NCBI RefSeq assembly: GCF_003663945.1
Contig: NZ_RCCH01000003.1
Location: forward strand, 186,001 to 250,000
Length of the DNA: 64,000 nt
Reading direction: 5' to 3'
Source of the DNA: Lacinutrix venerupis
Lineage (GTDB): Bacteria > Bacteroidota > Bacteroidia > Flavobacteriales > Flavobacteriaceae
Below are positions 8,868-16,941 of the stretch, one piece after another. Position numbers and translations under genes: made by a program. Each line of letters begins with the position of its first letter. The first letter of the stretch is position 1. The notes under the pieces are model-generated. The model did no database searches, was not told where the DNA came from, and was given only the letters and a program-made list of their open reading frames with translations.

Positions 8868-9197
8868 TTATTTTTTAGAGCAGTTAACCTGCGTTTTTAC
8901 AAAAAAATCATTTAAAACACGTCTACACTCGTTTAACTTATCTTGGTTAATACTATAAAATAGGTTTTTACCTTTAACAGTTTGTTTTAACAAACCAACC
9001 TTACGTATTTCTGATAAATGCTGAGATATGGTTGGTTGTGCTAAACCAATAGCTTGTACAAGACTATTACAGTTACAGTCTTCGTTTTTACTTATATATT
9101 GTATAATAGATACTCTAGCAGGATGAGCAATCATTTTTGTGTAATTGGCAATTTTGTTTTGTTGCTCGTCGAAAATATGTTTTTTTGTAAATCCCAT
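8868..9197 (-). CDS. ArsR/SmtB-family transcriptional repressor
   Basis: The 109-aa protein has the ArsR winged-helix fold, with the helix-turn-helix at about 44-66 (LAQPTISQHLSEIRK). A CxC pair (Cys41, Cys43) stands just before the recognition helix, where ArsR proteins of the ELCVCDL type bind arsenite or related soft metals. Cys91 and Cys106 could complete a site. No transporter or reductase gene is adjacent, so its targets beyond itself are unknown. A perfect 18-bp palindrome lies 12 bp upstream of the ATG and is very likely its own operator. It converges with olsF with a 5-nt gap. Confidence 0.9.
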   Translation of the reverse strand: MGFTKKHIFDEQQNKIANYTKMIAHPARVSIIQYISKNEDCNCNSLVQAIGLAQPTISQHLSEIRKVGLLKQTVKGKNLFYSINQDKLNECRRVLNDFFVKTQVNCSKK

Positions 9198-9208
9198 AAT
9201 ATAAAAAT

Positions 9209-9226
9209 GTGATATTGCAATATCAC
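9209..9226. promoter_or_regulatory. 18-bp perfect palindrome, probable ArsR operator
   Basis: The sequence GTGATATTGCAATATCAC equals its own reverse complement over all 18 bases. It lies 12 bp upstream of the arsR start codon, in a region where the promoter must be. ArsR-family dimers bind such AT-rich inverted repeats, so negative autoregulation is the natural reading. Confidence 0.75.
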
Positions 9227-9242
9227 GATTATTATTTAATTA

Positions 9243-9275
9243 AAAAAACCAAATACAATTAGTATTTGGTTTTTT
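9243..9275 (-). terminator. Rho-independent terminator after the TM2-domain gene
   Basis: Arms AAAAAACCAAATAC and GTATTTGGTTTTTT are separated by five bases. The hairpin sits ten bases past the stop of the minus-strand TM2 gene and has T-runs in both directions. Confidence 0.75.
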
Positions 9276-9284
9276 AAAAGTTTT

Positions 9285-9677
9285 TTAGAACCAACCTTTT
9301 TTGCCAACTTGGTAAGTGTTGTAGAATTCTTCGTCTGTTTTTGTTAAATAAATAATACCTTCAATAAAAGGAATTATTCCTGCGATTCCACAAGTAACAA
9401 TAGTTGCAATTATTTGAATGATTCCTTCTTTATTATAACCTAAAATAAATTTATGTACTCCTAAAGAACCTATAACAATAGCTAAAATTCCAGCAATCAT
9501 TTTTTTGTTTTCAGTATCTCCACCAAATGCTTCTTTTGCATTATTAGAAAATTCGTTTATTGTTTCTTTAGCATCTTCAGCAAATTCATTTGCTTTATCA
9601 GAAGCCTTTTTTGCTCCTTCTTTTGCGTCTCCTAACATATCGTCAAGGTCGCTTTTTAAATTTTTTTCGTCAGACAT
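9285..9677 (-). CDS. TM2 domain-containing membrane protein
   Basis: Residues 1-55 of this 130-aa protein are a charged Lys/Glu/Ala-rich helix resembling YtxH/CsbD-like amphipathic sequence. A TM2 domain follows, with two hydrophobic segments at about 60-80 and 88-110. The conserved TM2 turn GVHKFILG lies between them, and the second segment is GIIPFIEGIIYL. TM2 proteins are inner-membrane proteins of mostly unknown function. The gene has its own hairpin terminator and appears to be transcribed alone. Confidence 0.88.
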   Translation of the reverse strand: MSDEKNLKSDLDDMLGDAKEGAKKASDKANEFAEDAKETINEFSNNAKEAFGGDTENKKMIAGILAIVIGSLGVHKFILGYNKEGIIQIIATIVTCGIAGIIPFIEGIIYLTKTDEEFYNTYQVGKKGWF

Positions 9678-9729
9678 TATAATATTTATTAGTTGAATAA
9701 TTTTTTAAATTTACTAAAAAAACATTTAC

Positions 9730-10116
9730 CTACAAAAATGCTTTATCTATAGGTTCCCAAAGTTCAATTTTATTACCTTCGTTATCCAAAATCCAGCCAA
9801 ATTTACCGTATTCGTACTCTTGCATTTCTCCTACAATTGTAACGCCTTCATCCTTTAATGTTTTTAATAATTCGCTTAAATTCTCTACACGGTAGTTAAA
9901 CATAAAATCTTTTTTCGATGGCTCAAAGTATTTTGTATCCTCTTTAAAAGGAGACCATTGTGTAGAACAATCTTTTCCTTCTTTATCTTTCCACCAAAAA
10001 GTAGAACCGTAATCATCGGTATTAAAACCTAAATGTTTTTTATACCAATCTTTTGATGCTTTTGGATCTTTTGTTTTAAAAAATACACCTCCAATTCCTG
10101 TAACTCTTTTTTTCAT
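9730..10116 (-). CDS. VOC-family (glyoxalase/bleomycin-resistance-like) protein
   Basis: The 128-aa protein has the paired beta-alpha-beta-beta-beta modules of the vicinal-oxygen-chelate fold: GIGGVFFKTKDPKASKDWY at the start and GKFGWILDNEGNKIELWEP at the end, where Glu in IELWEP is a typical metal ligand. Substrate cannot be inferred; such stand-alone proteins include lyases, dioxygenases and drug-binding proteins. It lies among unrelated small cytoplasmic genes on the same strand. Confidence 0.85.
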   Translation of the reverse strand: MKKRVTGIGGVFFKTKDPKASKDWYKKHLGFNTDDYGSTFWWKDKEGKDCSTQWSPFKEDTKYFEPSKKDFMFNYRVENLSELLKTLKDEGVTIVGEMQEYEYGKFGWILDNEGNKIELWEPIDKAFL

Positions 10117-10176
10117 TTTATTCTGAATTTATTTTATAATCTCATTAAATAAAACCTTAAACATTTGCTATGTAAA

Positions 10177-10632
10177 TTACTTTTTTATTGAGTTTTCATA
10201 TATCTCTATCCATTCTTCCACAGACATTTTCCCTAAAAGCTCTTCAATTAATGCATATGGAATATCGTCCATTTTTTTAAAACGAATGCAACTTTTTCCC
10301 ATATCTAATTTGTATTTGCAATGTTTAGGATATTCATTTACAAACCAATCATACAATTCTTTTTTTGCATATAAACCAGAATGATATAATGCAATAAAAT
10401 TTTTCTGAGAGGCTAAATTAATAAATGGTAAAGGAGGAAATGGTTTACAATGGTAACCATCTGGATATATAGATTTTGGTACATAATAAGCTAACATGCC
10501 ATAACCTATTCCGGCTTCTAAGCCTTTAGGCATATTTTTTTTAATAAGCTCATCTAGTTTTGTAATAGGTTCTTTTCTGTCTTCTGGTAATTGTGCTATA
10601 TATTCTTCAGATGTTTCTGCTTTGTATGTCAT
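10177..10632 (-). CDS. DUF1801 domain-containing protein
   Basis: The 151-aa cytoplasmic protein matches the DUF1801 (YdhG-like) pattern: an N-terminal helical stretch with EEYIAQLPEDRK, the central strand pair around GYGMLAYYV, and a C-terminal part with GKSCIRFKKMDDIP. The fold is related to the frataxin-like YdhG/YjhX group, and no enzymatic role is established. It is 27 nt downstream of a dehydrogenase gene on the same strand and may be cotranscribed. Confidence 0.8.
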   Translation of the reverse strand: MTYKAETSEEYIAQLPEDRKEPITKLDELIKKNMPKGLEAGIGYGMLAYYVPKSIYPDGYHCKPFPPLPFINLASQKNFIALYHSGLYAKKELYDWFVNEYPKHCKYKLDMGKSCIRFKKMDDIPYALIEELLGKMSVEEWIEIYENSIKK

Positions 10633-10659
10633 TTTCCTTGAGTTAGTTAAGGTTTAAAG

Positions 10660-11598
10660 TTAGCAAAAATTTGCTTTAATTTTATTTACTATTGTTTGTG
10701 CTAATTTTTCTTTACTTTCTATAGTCCAACCAGCAACGTGAGGTGATAGTAAAACGTTTTCTGCCTGTATTAAATATTGAAAAGGTTCAGGCATATTGTT
10801 TTCATTAAATAAATTTTCGAAAGACGATTTTTCGTATTCCAAAACATCTAATCCGGCACCCAAAATTTTATTGTTTTTTAATGCTGAAACCAAATCTTTT
10901 GTTACTACACTTTTGCCACGAGCAGTATTTATTAACCAAAATGATTTTTTAAATGAATTAATAAACGATTGGTCTACCATTGCAATAGTTGAAGCATTTT
11001 CTGGAGTGTGCAAGCTTAAAACATCTGCCTCTTGTTGTAGTGTTTTTAAAGAAACTTGTGTTGCATTTTTATCTTCAATATTTGGTTTTATATCGTAAAA
11101 GAGAACTTTAACATCGAAACCACGTAGTTTTTTTGCAAAGGCTTTTCCCATATTACCGTAACCTATTAAACCTACGGTTTTACCATCTAACTCTAAACCT
11201 CGGTTGTTTTCTCGAAGCCATTTGCCATCTCTAACCTCTTTATCTGCTTTGTTTAATTTATTAAATAAAGAGAGTAGCATAGCTAAAGTATGTTCGCCTA
11301 CTGCATTACGGTTTCCTTCTGGAGCAGCAATTAGGGTAATTCCTTTTTTTTCTGCATAATCGCAATCTATGTTTTCTAATCCTGCACCAACGCGACCTAT
11401 AAATTTTAAATTTTTAGCTGCATCTATAAATGTTTTATCTATACTAAAACGACTTCTTATAATAAATCCATCGTATTCATGAATAATTTTTTGAATGACT
11501 TCTTTAGAGTCTATATAATTTTCATGGTTTGTAAAGCCTAAATTGGTTAGTTGATTAATTAAAAGTGAGTGATTAGTGTCTAAATGAAGTATTTTCAT
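10660..11598 (-). CDS. D-2-hydroxyacid dehydrogenase family protein
   Basis: The 312-aa NAD-dependent oxidoreductase has an N-terminal substrate domain, then GRVGAGLENID, the dinucleotide-binding loop GLIGYGNMGK at about 145, and the catalytic triad seen as Arg in NTARGKSV, Glu in DVLEYEKSS and His in LSPHVAGWT. It resembles 3-phosphoglycerate dehydrogenase-type enzymes but lacks the C-terminal ACT domain. The substrate could be phosphoglycerate, glycerate or another 2-hydroxyacid. It lies 20 nt downstream of mgtE. Confidence 0.88.
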   Translation of the reverse strand: MKILHLDTNHSLLINQLTNLGFTNHENYIDSKEVIQKIIHEYDGFIIRSRFSIDKTFIDAAKNLKFIGRVGAGLENIDCDYAEKKGITLIAAPEGNRNAVGEHTLAMLLSLFNKLNKADKEVRDGKWLRENNRGLELDGKTVGLIGYGNMGKAFAKKLRGFDVKVLFYDIKPNIEDKNATQVSLKTLQQEADVLSLHTPENASTIAMVDQSFINSFKKSFWLINTARGKSVVTKDLVSALKNNKILGAGLDVLEYEKSSFENLFNENNMPEPFQYLIQAENVLLSPHVAGWTIESKEKLAQTIVNKIKANFC

Positions 11599-11618
11599 AT
11601 TATAAAAGATGAAATATT

Positions 11619-12992
11619 TTAGATACCTAATATAAGTTTAGCAATCCAAAAATATATTAATATTCCAAAAATATCATTACTTGTAGTAATAAATGGGCCC
11701 GTTGCAATGGCTGGATCAATGCCTTTTTTATCTAAAAATAATGGTACAAAGGTCCCAATTAAACCAGCTATAATTATAACGGCTACAAGTGAAACAGAAA
11801 TTGCAAGTGCGGTAAGAAAACTTCCTTTAGTTATCCATACAAAGGCAAATAAAAATAGTGCTAATATAAAACCGTTTAAAGCGGCTAAAAACATTTCTTT
11901 AATTAAACGTTTATTAATACTACCTTTTACATCGTCGTTAGCTAAACCTTGAACTATAATAGCGCTTGACTGTACACCAACATTTCCTGCCATGGCTGCA
12001 ATTAATGGCGTAAAAAAGAATAAAACAGCGTATTTTTCGAAGGTACCTTTAAAACCTTCCATAATTAAAAAGGCTCCAATTCCACCAACTAAACCAAGGA
12101 AAAGCCATGGTAAGCGGGCTCTGGTAAGCTGTAGTATACTATCGTCTGCTTCTACGTCTTGTGTGATACCTGCAGCCATTTGGTAATCTTTTTCGGCTTC
12201 TTCTTTTATAACATCTACAATGTCATCAATAGTAATTCTACCAAGTAGTACTTTATTTTCGTCAACAACAGGAATGGCTTCTAAGTCGTATTTTTGCATT
12301 ATTCTAGCGACTTCTTCAGCATCCTCATTAACATCTACAAAATCTACTTTTGGAATATAAACAGTAGAGATGTGAGCTCGTGGAGAAGCCATTAATAAAT
12401 CTTTTAAAGATAGACGCCCAATTAGTTTTTCGTTTCCATCAACTACATATATAGAGTGAACTCTTGTAACATTTTCTGCTTGTGCACGCATTTCTCTAAC
12501 GCACTCTGTAACTGTCCAATTTTCATTTACTCGTACTAATTCTTTTGCCATTAATCCACCGGCAGTATCCTCATCGTAGGTAAGTAATTCTCTAATTTCA
12601 GCTTTGTGCTCTTCGTCTTCAATTTGCGCAATAACCTCAATTTGTCTCTCTTCAGAAAGTTCGGCAATCATATCTGCTGCGTCATCTGTGTCGAGTTCTT
12701 CTATTTCTTCGGCAATTTCTTTAGTAGATAGTGTGGCTAAAATTTTCTCTCTATCGCCCTCATCCATCTCCATAAGGATTTCGGATGTTTTCTCACTATC
12801 TAAAAGTTTTATAATATAAGATGCTTGTTCTGTATTTAGATCTTCAAGAATTTCTGCAATATCTGCATGATGGTACTCATTTAATAAATCTAAAATGGCT
12901 TCATCGTTTTTAGATTGTACTAATTGTTCTACCTTTTCAATAAGTTCGTTACTTATTGTAAATTTTATATTTTCATCTTGTTCTTCTACCAA
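11619..12992 (-). CDS. mgtE: Magnesium transporter MgtE
   Basis: The 457-aa inner-membrane Mg2+ channel has the full MgtE layout: a helical N domain with repeated Glu/Asp-rich motifs (ADIAEILEDL, DTDDAADMIAEL), two CBS domains at about 140-260, a plug helix, and five membrane segments from about 290. The pore segment with PLIAAMAGNVGVQSSAI is conserved, as is the Mg2+-binding Asp region near TSNDIFGI. It directly follows rsmA with a 4-nt gap, a gene order common in Flavobacteriia. Confidence 0.95.
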   Translation of the reverse strand: MVEEQDENIKFTISNELIEKVEQLVQSKNDEAILDLLNEYHHADIAEILEDLNTEQASYIIKLLDSEKTSEILMEMDEGDREKILATLSTKEIAEEIEELDTDDAADMIAELSEERQIEVIAQIEDEEHKAEIRELLTYDEDTAGGLMAKELVRVNENWTVTECVREMRAQAENVTRVHSIYVVDGNEKLIGRLSLKDLLMASPRAHISTVYIPKVDFVDVNEDAEEVARIMQKYDLEAIPVVDENKVLLGRITIDDIVDVIKEEAEKDYQMAAGITQDVEADDSILQLTRARLPWLFLGLVGGIGAFLIMEGFKGTFEKYAVLFFFTPLIAAMAGNVGVQSSAIIVQGLANDDVKGSINKRLIKEMFLAALNGFILALFLFAFVWITKGSFLTALAISVSLVAVIIIAGLIGTFVPLFLDKKGIDPAIATGPFITTSNDIFGILIYFWIAKLILGI

Positions 12993-12996
12993 AATC

Positions 12997-13800
12997 TTAG
13001 TCTTTACTATCGTTTTGAATTAAAGTTGTTAACTCAATAAATGCTTGAACATCTAGTTGCTCTGGACGTTTGCCAAATATAACATTTGCTTTTAAATTAT
13101 CACTTAATTCGAATGTTTTTAAACTGTTACGTAATGTTTTTCTACGTTGTTGAAATGCTTGTTTTACAACTCTAAAAAATAATTTTTCATCGCATGGTAA
13201 GCTATGATTTTTTTTTCGAGTTAGTTTTAACACTCCAGAGTCTACTTTTGGAGGTGGGTTAAAAACGTTTGGTGGTACTGTAAATAGATATTCTGCATCG
13301 TAAAAAGCTTGAGTTAGTACAGATAAAATACCATAAATTTTACTGCCTTCTTTAGAGCAAATACGTTGGGCTACTTCTTTTTGAAACATTCCAGAAAATT
13401 CTGGAATTTGATGTCTTAACTCTAATGTTTTAAATACAATTTGTGTAGATATATTGTAAGGAAAGTTTCCGCTAATAGCAAAAGGTTCTTCTCCAAAAGT
13501 TTCGGCAACATCGTATTTTAAAAAATCTTTTTCTATAATTCTTGGTGCAAGATTTAAATAGTTGTTTTTAAGATATTCTACACTTTCGGTATCAATTTCA
13601 ATTACAAAGGTTGTAATTGGCTTTTTTAATAAGTATTTAGTTAAAACGCCCATTCCAGGACCTATTTCTAAAACTTTATTATAGCCTTCTAATGATAGTG
13701 CATCTGCAATTTTTTCTGCAATAGACTCGTCTTCTAGAAAATGCTGACCTAAAAACTTTTTAGCTTTTACTTGGTGTGGATTTTTTTGTTTTTTTGTCAT
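12997..13800 (-). CDS. rsmA: 16S rRNA (adenine1518/1519-N6) dimethyltransferase
   Basis: The 267-aa enzyme dimethylates two adenines near the 3' end of 16S rRNA during 30S maturation, using S-adenosylmethionine. Visible signatures are [14 protein letters not shown], the SAM-binding loop [12 protein letters not shown] and the catalytic motif GNFPYNIS (the Bacteroidota form of NLPYN). The C-terminal basic helix [10 protein letters not shown] is also present. It heads a compact minus-strand run with mgtE. Confidence 0.96.
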   Translation of the reverse strand: MTKKQKNPHQVKAKKFLGQHFLEDESIAEKIADALSLEGYNKVLEIGPGMGVLTKYLLKKPITTFVIEIDTESVEYLKNNYLNLAPRIIEKDFLKYDVAETFGEEPFAISGNFPYNISTQIVFKTLELRHQIPEFSGMFQKEVAQRICSKEGSKIYGILSVLTQAFYDAEYLFTVPPNVFNPPPKVDSGVLKLTRKKNHSLPCDEKLFFRVVKQAFQQRRKTLRNSLKTFELSDNLKANVIFGKRPEQLDVQAFIELTTLIQNDSKD

Positions 13801-13850
13801 AGTTTTATATTGTTTCTAGATAGATTTCGAGTTTTTTAGTAAATATTTTT

Positions 13851-14174
13851 CTATTTAATATCTACAGAATACTCATCTACAACTTGTAATTCGGTTCTAA
13901 AGGATAACATTTTATCTGCAAATAGTTTTGTGCCATCTACACGTAAACGATCTGCATCTTCTTTGTAATACGCATCTAAAGCTTCTCTAGAATGTGCTCT
14001 GTATTGAATAGAGTAGGTTTGACCTCCCATTTCTTCTTCTACTAAAACTTTAGTGAGTTTTGCTTCTTTAAATTTTCCTGTTGCTAATACCTGTGGGATA
14101 TGATTTTTTATCCATTCTAGCCATTGGTCGTGAGCACTATCGTCTATGTTTACTGTAACGTTATATATAATCAT
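13851..14174 (-). CDS. DUF4286 family protein
   Basis: This 107-aa cytoplasmic protein begins MIIYNVTVNIDDSAHDQWLEWIKNH and fits the DUF4286 family, a small ferredoxin-like alpha/beta fold common in Bacteroidota and often found beside rsmA. No catalytic motif is visible. Its ATG overlaps the stop of the upstream acetyltransferase gene by one base, so the two are probably translationally coupled. Confidence 0.85.
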   Translation of the reverse strand: MIIYNVTVNIDDSAHDQWLEWIKNHIPQVLATGKFKEAKLTKVLVEEEMGGQTYSIQYRAHSREALDAYYKEDADRLRVDGTKLFADKMLSFRTELQVVDEYSVDIK

Positions 14175-14686
14175 TATAATAGATTTTTTGCAAATAACAG
14201 AAGTTCTTTGTCATCGTCAAAAGGTTTTACTTGTTTTTCATATAAGAAACCTAATTTTTGTAACAGTTTTATAGAGTTTTTATTAGTTTCTAAAGTTATT
14301 GCTGTAATTCTGTTTAATTTAAATTTATTTCTTACTAAGTCTAAAATGGCTTGAGATGATTTAAACCCAAAGCCTAATTTTTCGTATTGCGGCAACATAG
14401 CAAAGCCAAAATCAATATCTTCTAAGGTGTCTCTTTTTATTAAACCACATGTGCCTATTGGTTTTAAATTTTCTTTTAAACGCAAAATATAAAATCCAAA
14501 ACCATGTGTTTTATAACTTTTTAAATGCCCATTTTTTATGCTTTCTTCTGCTTGCTTGATGGTTTTAATATTTCTATCTCCTATGTATTTTATCCAATTT
14601 GGAGTATTAACTAGGTTCATGAAAAAAGGAGCGTCTTCAATAGTAAATTTAGAAATTATAAGTCTGTTGGTTTTGGCTACAATCAA
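14174..14686 (-). CDS. GNAT acetyltransferase, RimJ/RimL-like
   Basis: The 170-aa acyl-CoA N-acyltransferase has the N-terminal pattern TNRLIISKFTIEDAPFFM of the RimJ/RimL group. GFAMLPQYEKLGFGFKSSQAIL serves as the acetyl-CoA-binding segment, and ITLETNKNSIKLLQKLGF is the final strand-helix. These enzymes usually acetylate protein N-termini or small amines; the substrate is not readable here. Its stop overlaps the next start by one base. Confidence 0.85.
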   Translation of the reverse strand: MIVAKTNRLIISKFTIEDAPFFMNLVNTPNWIKYIGDRNIKTIKQAEESIKNGHLKSYKTHGFGFYILRLKENLKPIGTCGLIKRDTLEDIDFGFAMLPQYEKLGFGFKSSQAILDLVRNKFKLNRITAITLETNKNSIKLLQKLGFLYEKQVKPFDDDKELLLFAKNLL

Positions 14687-14738
14687 AGTTGTTTTTATTG
14701 TTGAAATGTTATAAAAATATTGTTTAGATTACTATTAC

Positions 14739-16514
14739 TTAATTTATAGCATCTCCTCTTAAGGCTCTATATTTTTTTCGTGCTTGAACAAAATATATAC
14801 TATCTGCATGTTCAAAAATTATTCTCTCGTAAAGCGCTTTTGCTTTTTCTGGTTGAGCTAGTTTGTTTGCATAAATTTCTGCTAGAGCATAAATAGCATC
14901 GTCAATTAATATGCTTTCTCTATATCCTGAAATTATTTGCTCGTAGTTGGCTTTTGCTTTTTCAAATTGCGATTTTTCTTCGAATAATTGAGCTTGTTTT
15001 AAAAGCGTTTGTGGAATTATAGTTTCGGTTTTGTGTTCTTGTAAAATAGTATTTAAAAGTGAAATTGATTGTTCCTTTTTATTTTGAAAAGCTAATAAAT
15101 CTGCTTTTGCATAATGCTTTAAAGCTGTTTGTAAAGAATCTTCGCCTTTGTTGTCGCTAATTAGTAATTTTAAATCTAAAGCATCGTTTGCGGTTAATTG
15201 AGATGTTGATGCCTTTAAAATTTTTAGCTGAGATTCTGCCCATTTAAAATCTCCTTTATAATAACTTGTTTTTGCAACTTTAAATCGAGCTTCTTGAGAA
15301 AGTGGGCTATTTTTTAAAGCACGTTGTATTTGGGTATAATAAATTAAAGCTTCGTTAAATTTTTCTTCTAATACAAGAATATCGGCTAACTCCATTTTTA
15401 TTCGCGATAAATGATAATTACTAACACCAAGTTTTAAACTATCTTTTAAAAAATTAATGGCATCGTTTGGTTTGTTAAGATAAAAAGCCAAAAAGTGTCC
15501 ATAAGCAATTTGTAAATCTATAGTTCTACTAGATATACCAAATGTTTCTAATAGGTTTAAATAGTTTTGATTTATAATTTTATAATCTTTTTTTGTTGCC
15601 TGTTCAGTTTCAATTTTAAGTAAATTGTAATGTGCTTCTATTTTAATATCAATATCTTGTGTATTATCTACAATAAATTGAAATATATTTTTAGCAGCCT
15701 CTGGTTGATTTTGAGTATATGCAATTTTTGCTAAATCTTTAATTCGATCTAAAGATTCCATTTGTCTTTTATAAATTGCTTTTTCTTGGGTAAAGGCTTT
15801 ATTATAATCTTTTTGCTGTATAAAAAGCCAGCTTAACATGTCGTTCCACATTAAGTTAGGCGCGTTTTGTATTTTTTTTAAAAGAATTTTTCTTAAAATA
15901 ATATTATTTTCATTGTCTTTGTTTTCGCTTATAAAGGTGCTAAACTCTCTTTTAATGGTATTAATGTAAGTGTCATTAATTTCTGAAAAATTAATATAGC
16001 TATTAAACATTTTCTCAATATTACCTTGCTCACCATAAATACGTGCCAATTGCATATTAAAGTTTAATTCTGGCTTTAAAGCCATAGCTTTTTCATACGT
16101 TTCAATTGCTTGTTCTAAAAGAGAAAGGTCTTGAAAAGTACGGCCGATTATGCCGGCGTAATTAGGCTTTAAGTCTACTTCGTCAATAGCTTTTTTAAAG
16201 TTGTAATTAGCATTTATAGTATCGTTTTGTAATTTGTAGTTATAGCCTAATTCTACAAATGCAGGAGGATAGTTTACAATACTTAAATAGTTTGTTAATA
16301 ATTTTTCTGCTTCCTTATATTGCTCTAACTGTTGGTGAGTTTTTACTAAAGAAATTAAATAGCGTCTATTTTTTGTGTTTTTGGAGTATAGCTTTTTGTA
16401 AGAAATTAAAGCTTTTTCAAATTCACCGTTTTTAAAATATTCCTGAGCTACAATATCGTCTTGAGAAAACGCATTGAAGCTAATTAAAAAGCATAAAATA
16501 TAAATTAAGCGCAT
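14739..16514 (-). CDS. Exported tetratricopeptide-repeat protein
   Basis: The 591-aa protein has a Sec signal peptide, MRLIYILCFLISFNAFSQ, so it is periplasmic or outer-membrane associated. Almost all the rest is helical TPR repeats, with recognisable units such as YFKNGEFEKALISYKKLY and AIETYEKAMALKPE and a last block FEKAKANYEQIISGYR. There is no enzymatic domain. Such TPR proteins often scaffold envelope complexes. It is probably monocistronic. Confidence 0.88.
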   Translation of the reverse strand: MRLIYILCFLISFNAFSQDDIVAQEYFKNGEFEKALISYKKLYSKNTKNRRYLISLVKTHQQLEQYKEAEKLLTNYLSIVNYPPAFVELGYNYKLQNDTINANYNFKKAIDEVDLKPNYAGIIGRTFQDLSLLEQAIETYEKAMALKPELNFNMQLARIYGEQGNIEKMFNSYINFSEINDTYINTIKREFSTFISENKDNENNIILRKILLKKIQNAPNLMWNDMLSWLFIQQKDYNKAFTQEKAIYKRQMESLDRIKDLAKIAYTQNQPEAAKNIFQFIVDNTQDIDIKIEAHYNLLKIETEQATKKDYKIINQNYLNLLETFGISSRTIDLQIAYGHFLAFYLNKPNDAINFLKDSLKLGVSNYHLSRIKMELADILVLEEKFNEALIYYTQIQRALKNSPLSQEARFKVAKTSYYKGDFKWAESQLKILKASTSQLTANDALDLKLLISDNKGEDSLQTALKHYAKADLLAFQNKKEQSISLLNTILQEHKTETIIPQTLLKQAQLFEEKSQFEKAKANYEQIISGYRESILIDDAIYALAEIYANKLAQPEKAKALYERIIFEHADSIYFVQARKKYRALRGDAIN

Positions 16515-16581
16515 AAAAACTATTTGTGTAAATATAGCAAATGTTATGCCTAAAGTTAATGGATACTTGGTAAAAAACAGT

Positions 16582-16612
16582 ATAAAAAAATGCCTGAAAT
16601 TAATCAGGCATT
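16582..16612 (-). terminator. Minus-strand terminator after a small ORF
   Basis: Arms AATGCCTGA and TCAGGCATT surround a six-base loop, followed on the minus strand by a run of seven T. It lies about 85 bases past the stop of the 41-codon ORF at 16698 and is too far from, and separate from, the serS terminator. It implies a transcription unit ends here. Confidence 0.7.
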
Positions 16613-16697
16613 AACCAATCTTAATAAATGTGCTATTAACCATTATAATTTAAAATGATTCAAATACTGGACTGGGGATCTTTATATTTTTAAATTA

Positions 16698-16823
16698 TTA
16701 ATTGTTTAATACTAAAAGTGTGCTGGTTTTATGTTTAGTAATTTTACTAAATTCCGATGAAAACACTTTTACAGTTAAAATAATTAATGCTACAAGTAAA
16801 AACAAGCGCTTAATATTTTTCAT
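16698..16823 (-). CDS. Predicted 41-aa peptide with a hydrophobic N-terminal segment
   Basis: This short frame starts at an ATG preceded by an A-rich stretch and encodes MKNIKRLFLLVALIILTVKV followed by a short polar tail ending LLVLNN. The first 20 residues look like a signal anchor or signal peptide: two Lys and an Arg, then a Leu/Val/Ile core. The tail is Ser/Thr/Lys-rich. It is flanked by the serS terminator upstream and its own terminator downstream, so it appears to be an independent transcript. Function unknown. It could also be the remnant of a longer secreted protein. Confidence 0.45.
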   Translation of the reverse strand: MKNIKRLFLLVALIILTVKVFSSEFSKITKHKTSTLLVLNN

Positions 16824-16850
16824 TTTTTGTTGTTGTTGATTTGGGAATAA

Positions 16851-16895
16851 TAAAAATGAGGCAATTATATCTAAAAAAGAAATAATTGCCTCATT
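16851..16895 (-). terminator. serS terminator
   Basis: Thirteen-base arms AATGAGGCAATTA and TAATTGCCTCATT form a strong hairpin about 47 bases past the serS stop, with T-rich sequence following on the minus strand. Together with the next hairpin it leaves room for one small transcript in this 427-bp gap (16515-16941). Confidence 0.8.
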
Positions 16896-16941
16896 ATTCG
16901 TTAAACAACGTGTTTTTTTAACACTTTAACGATTTAAATCG

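Noticed and set aside
12604-12819. Serine-rich open frame on the plus strand
   Set aside because: It is antisense to the MgtE N domain and only reflects Glu/Asp-rich codons read backwards.
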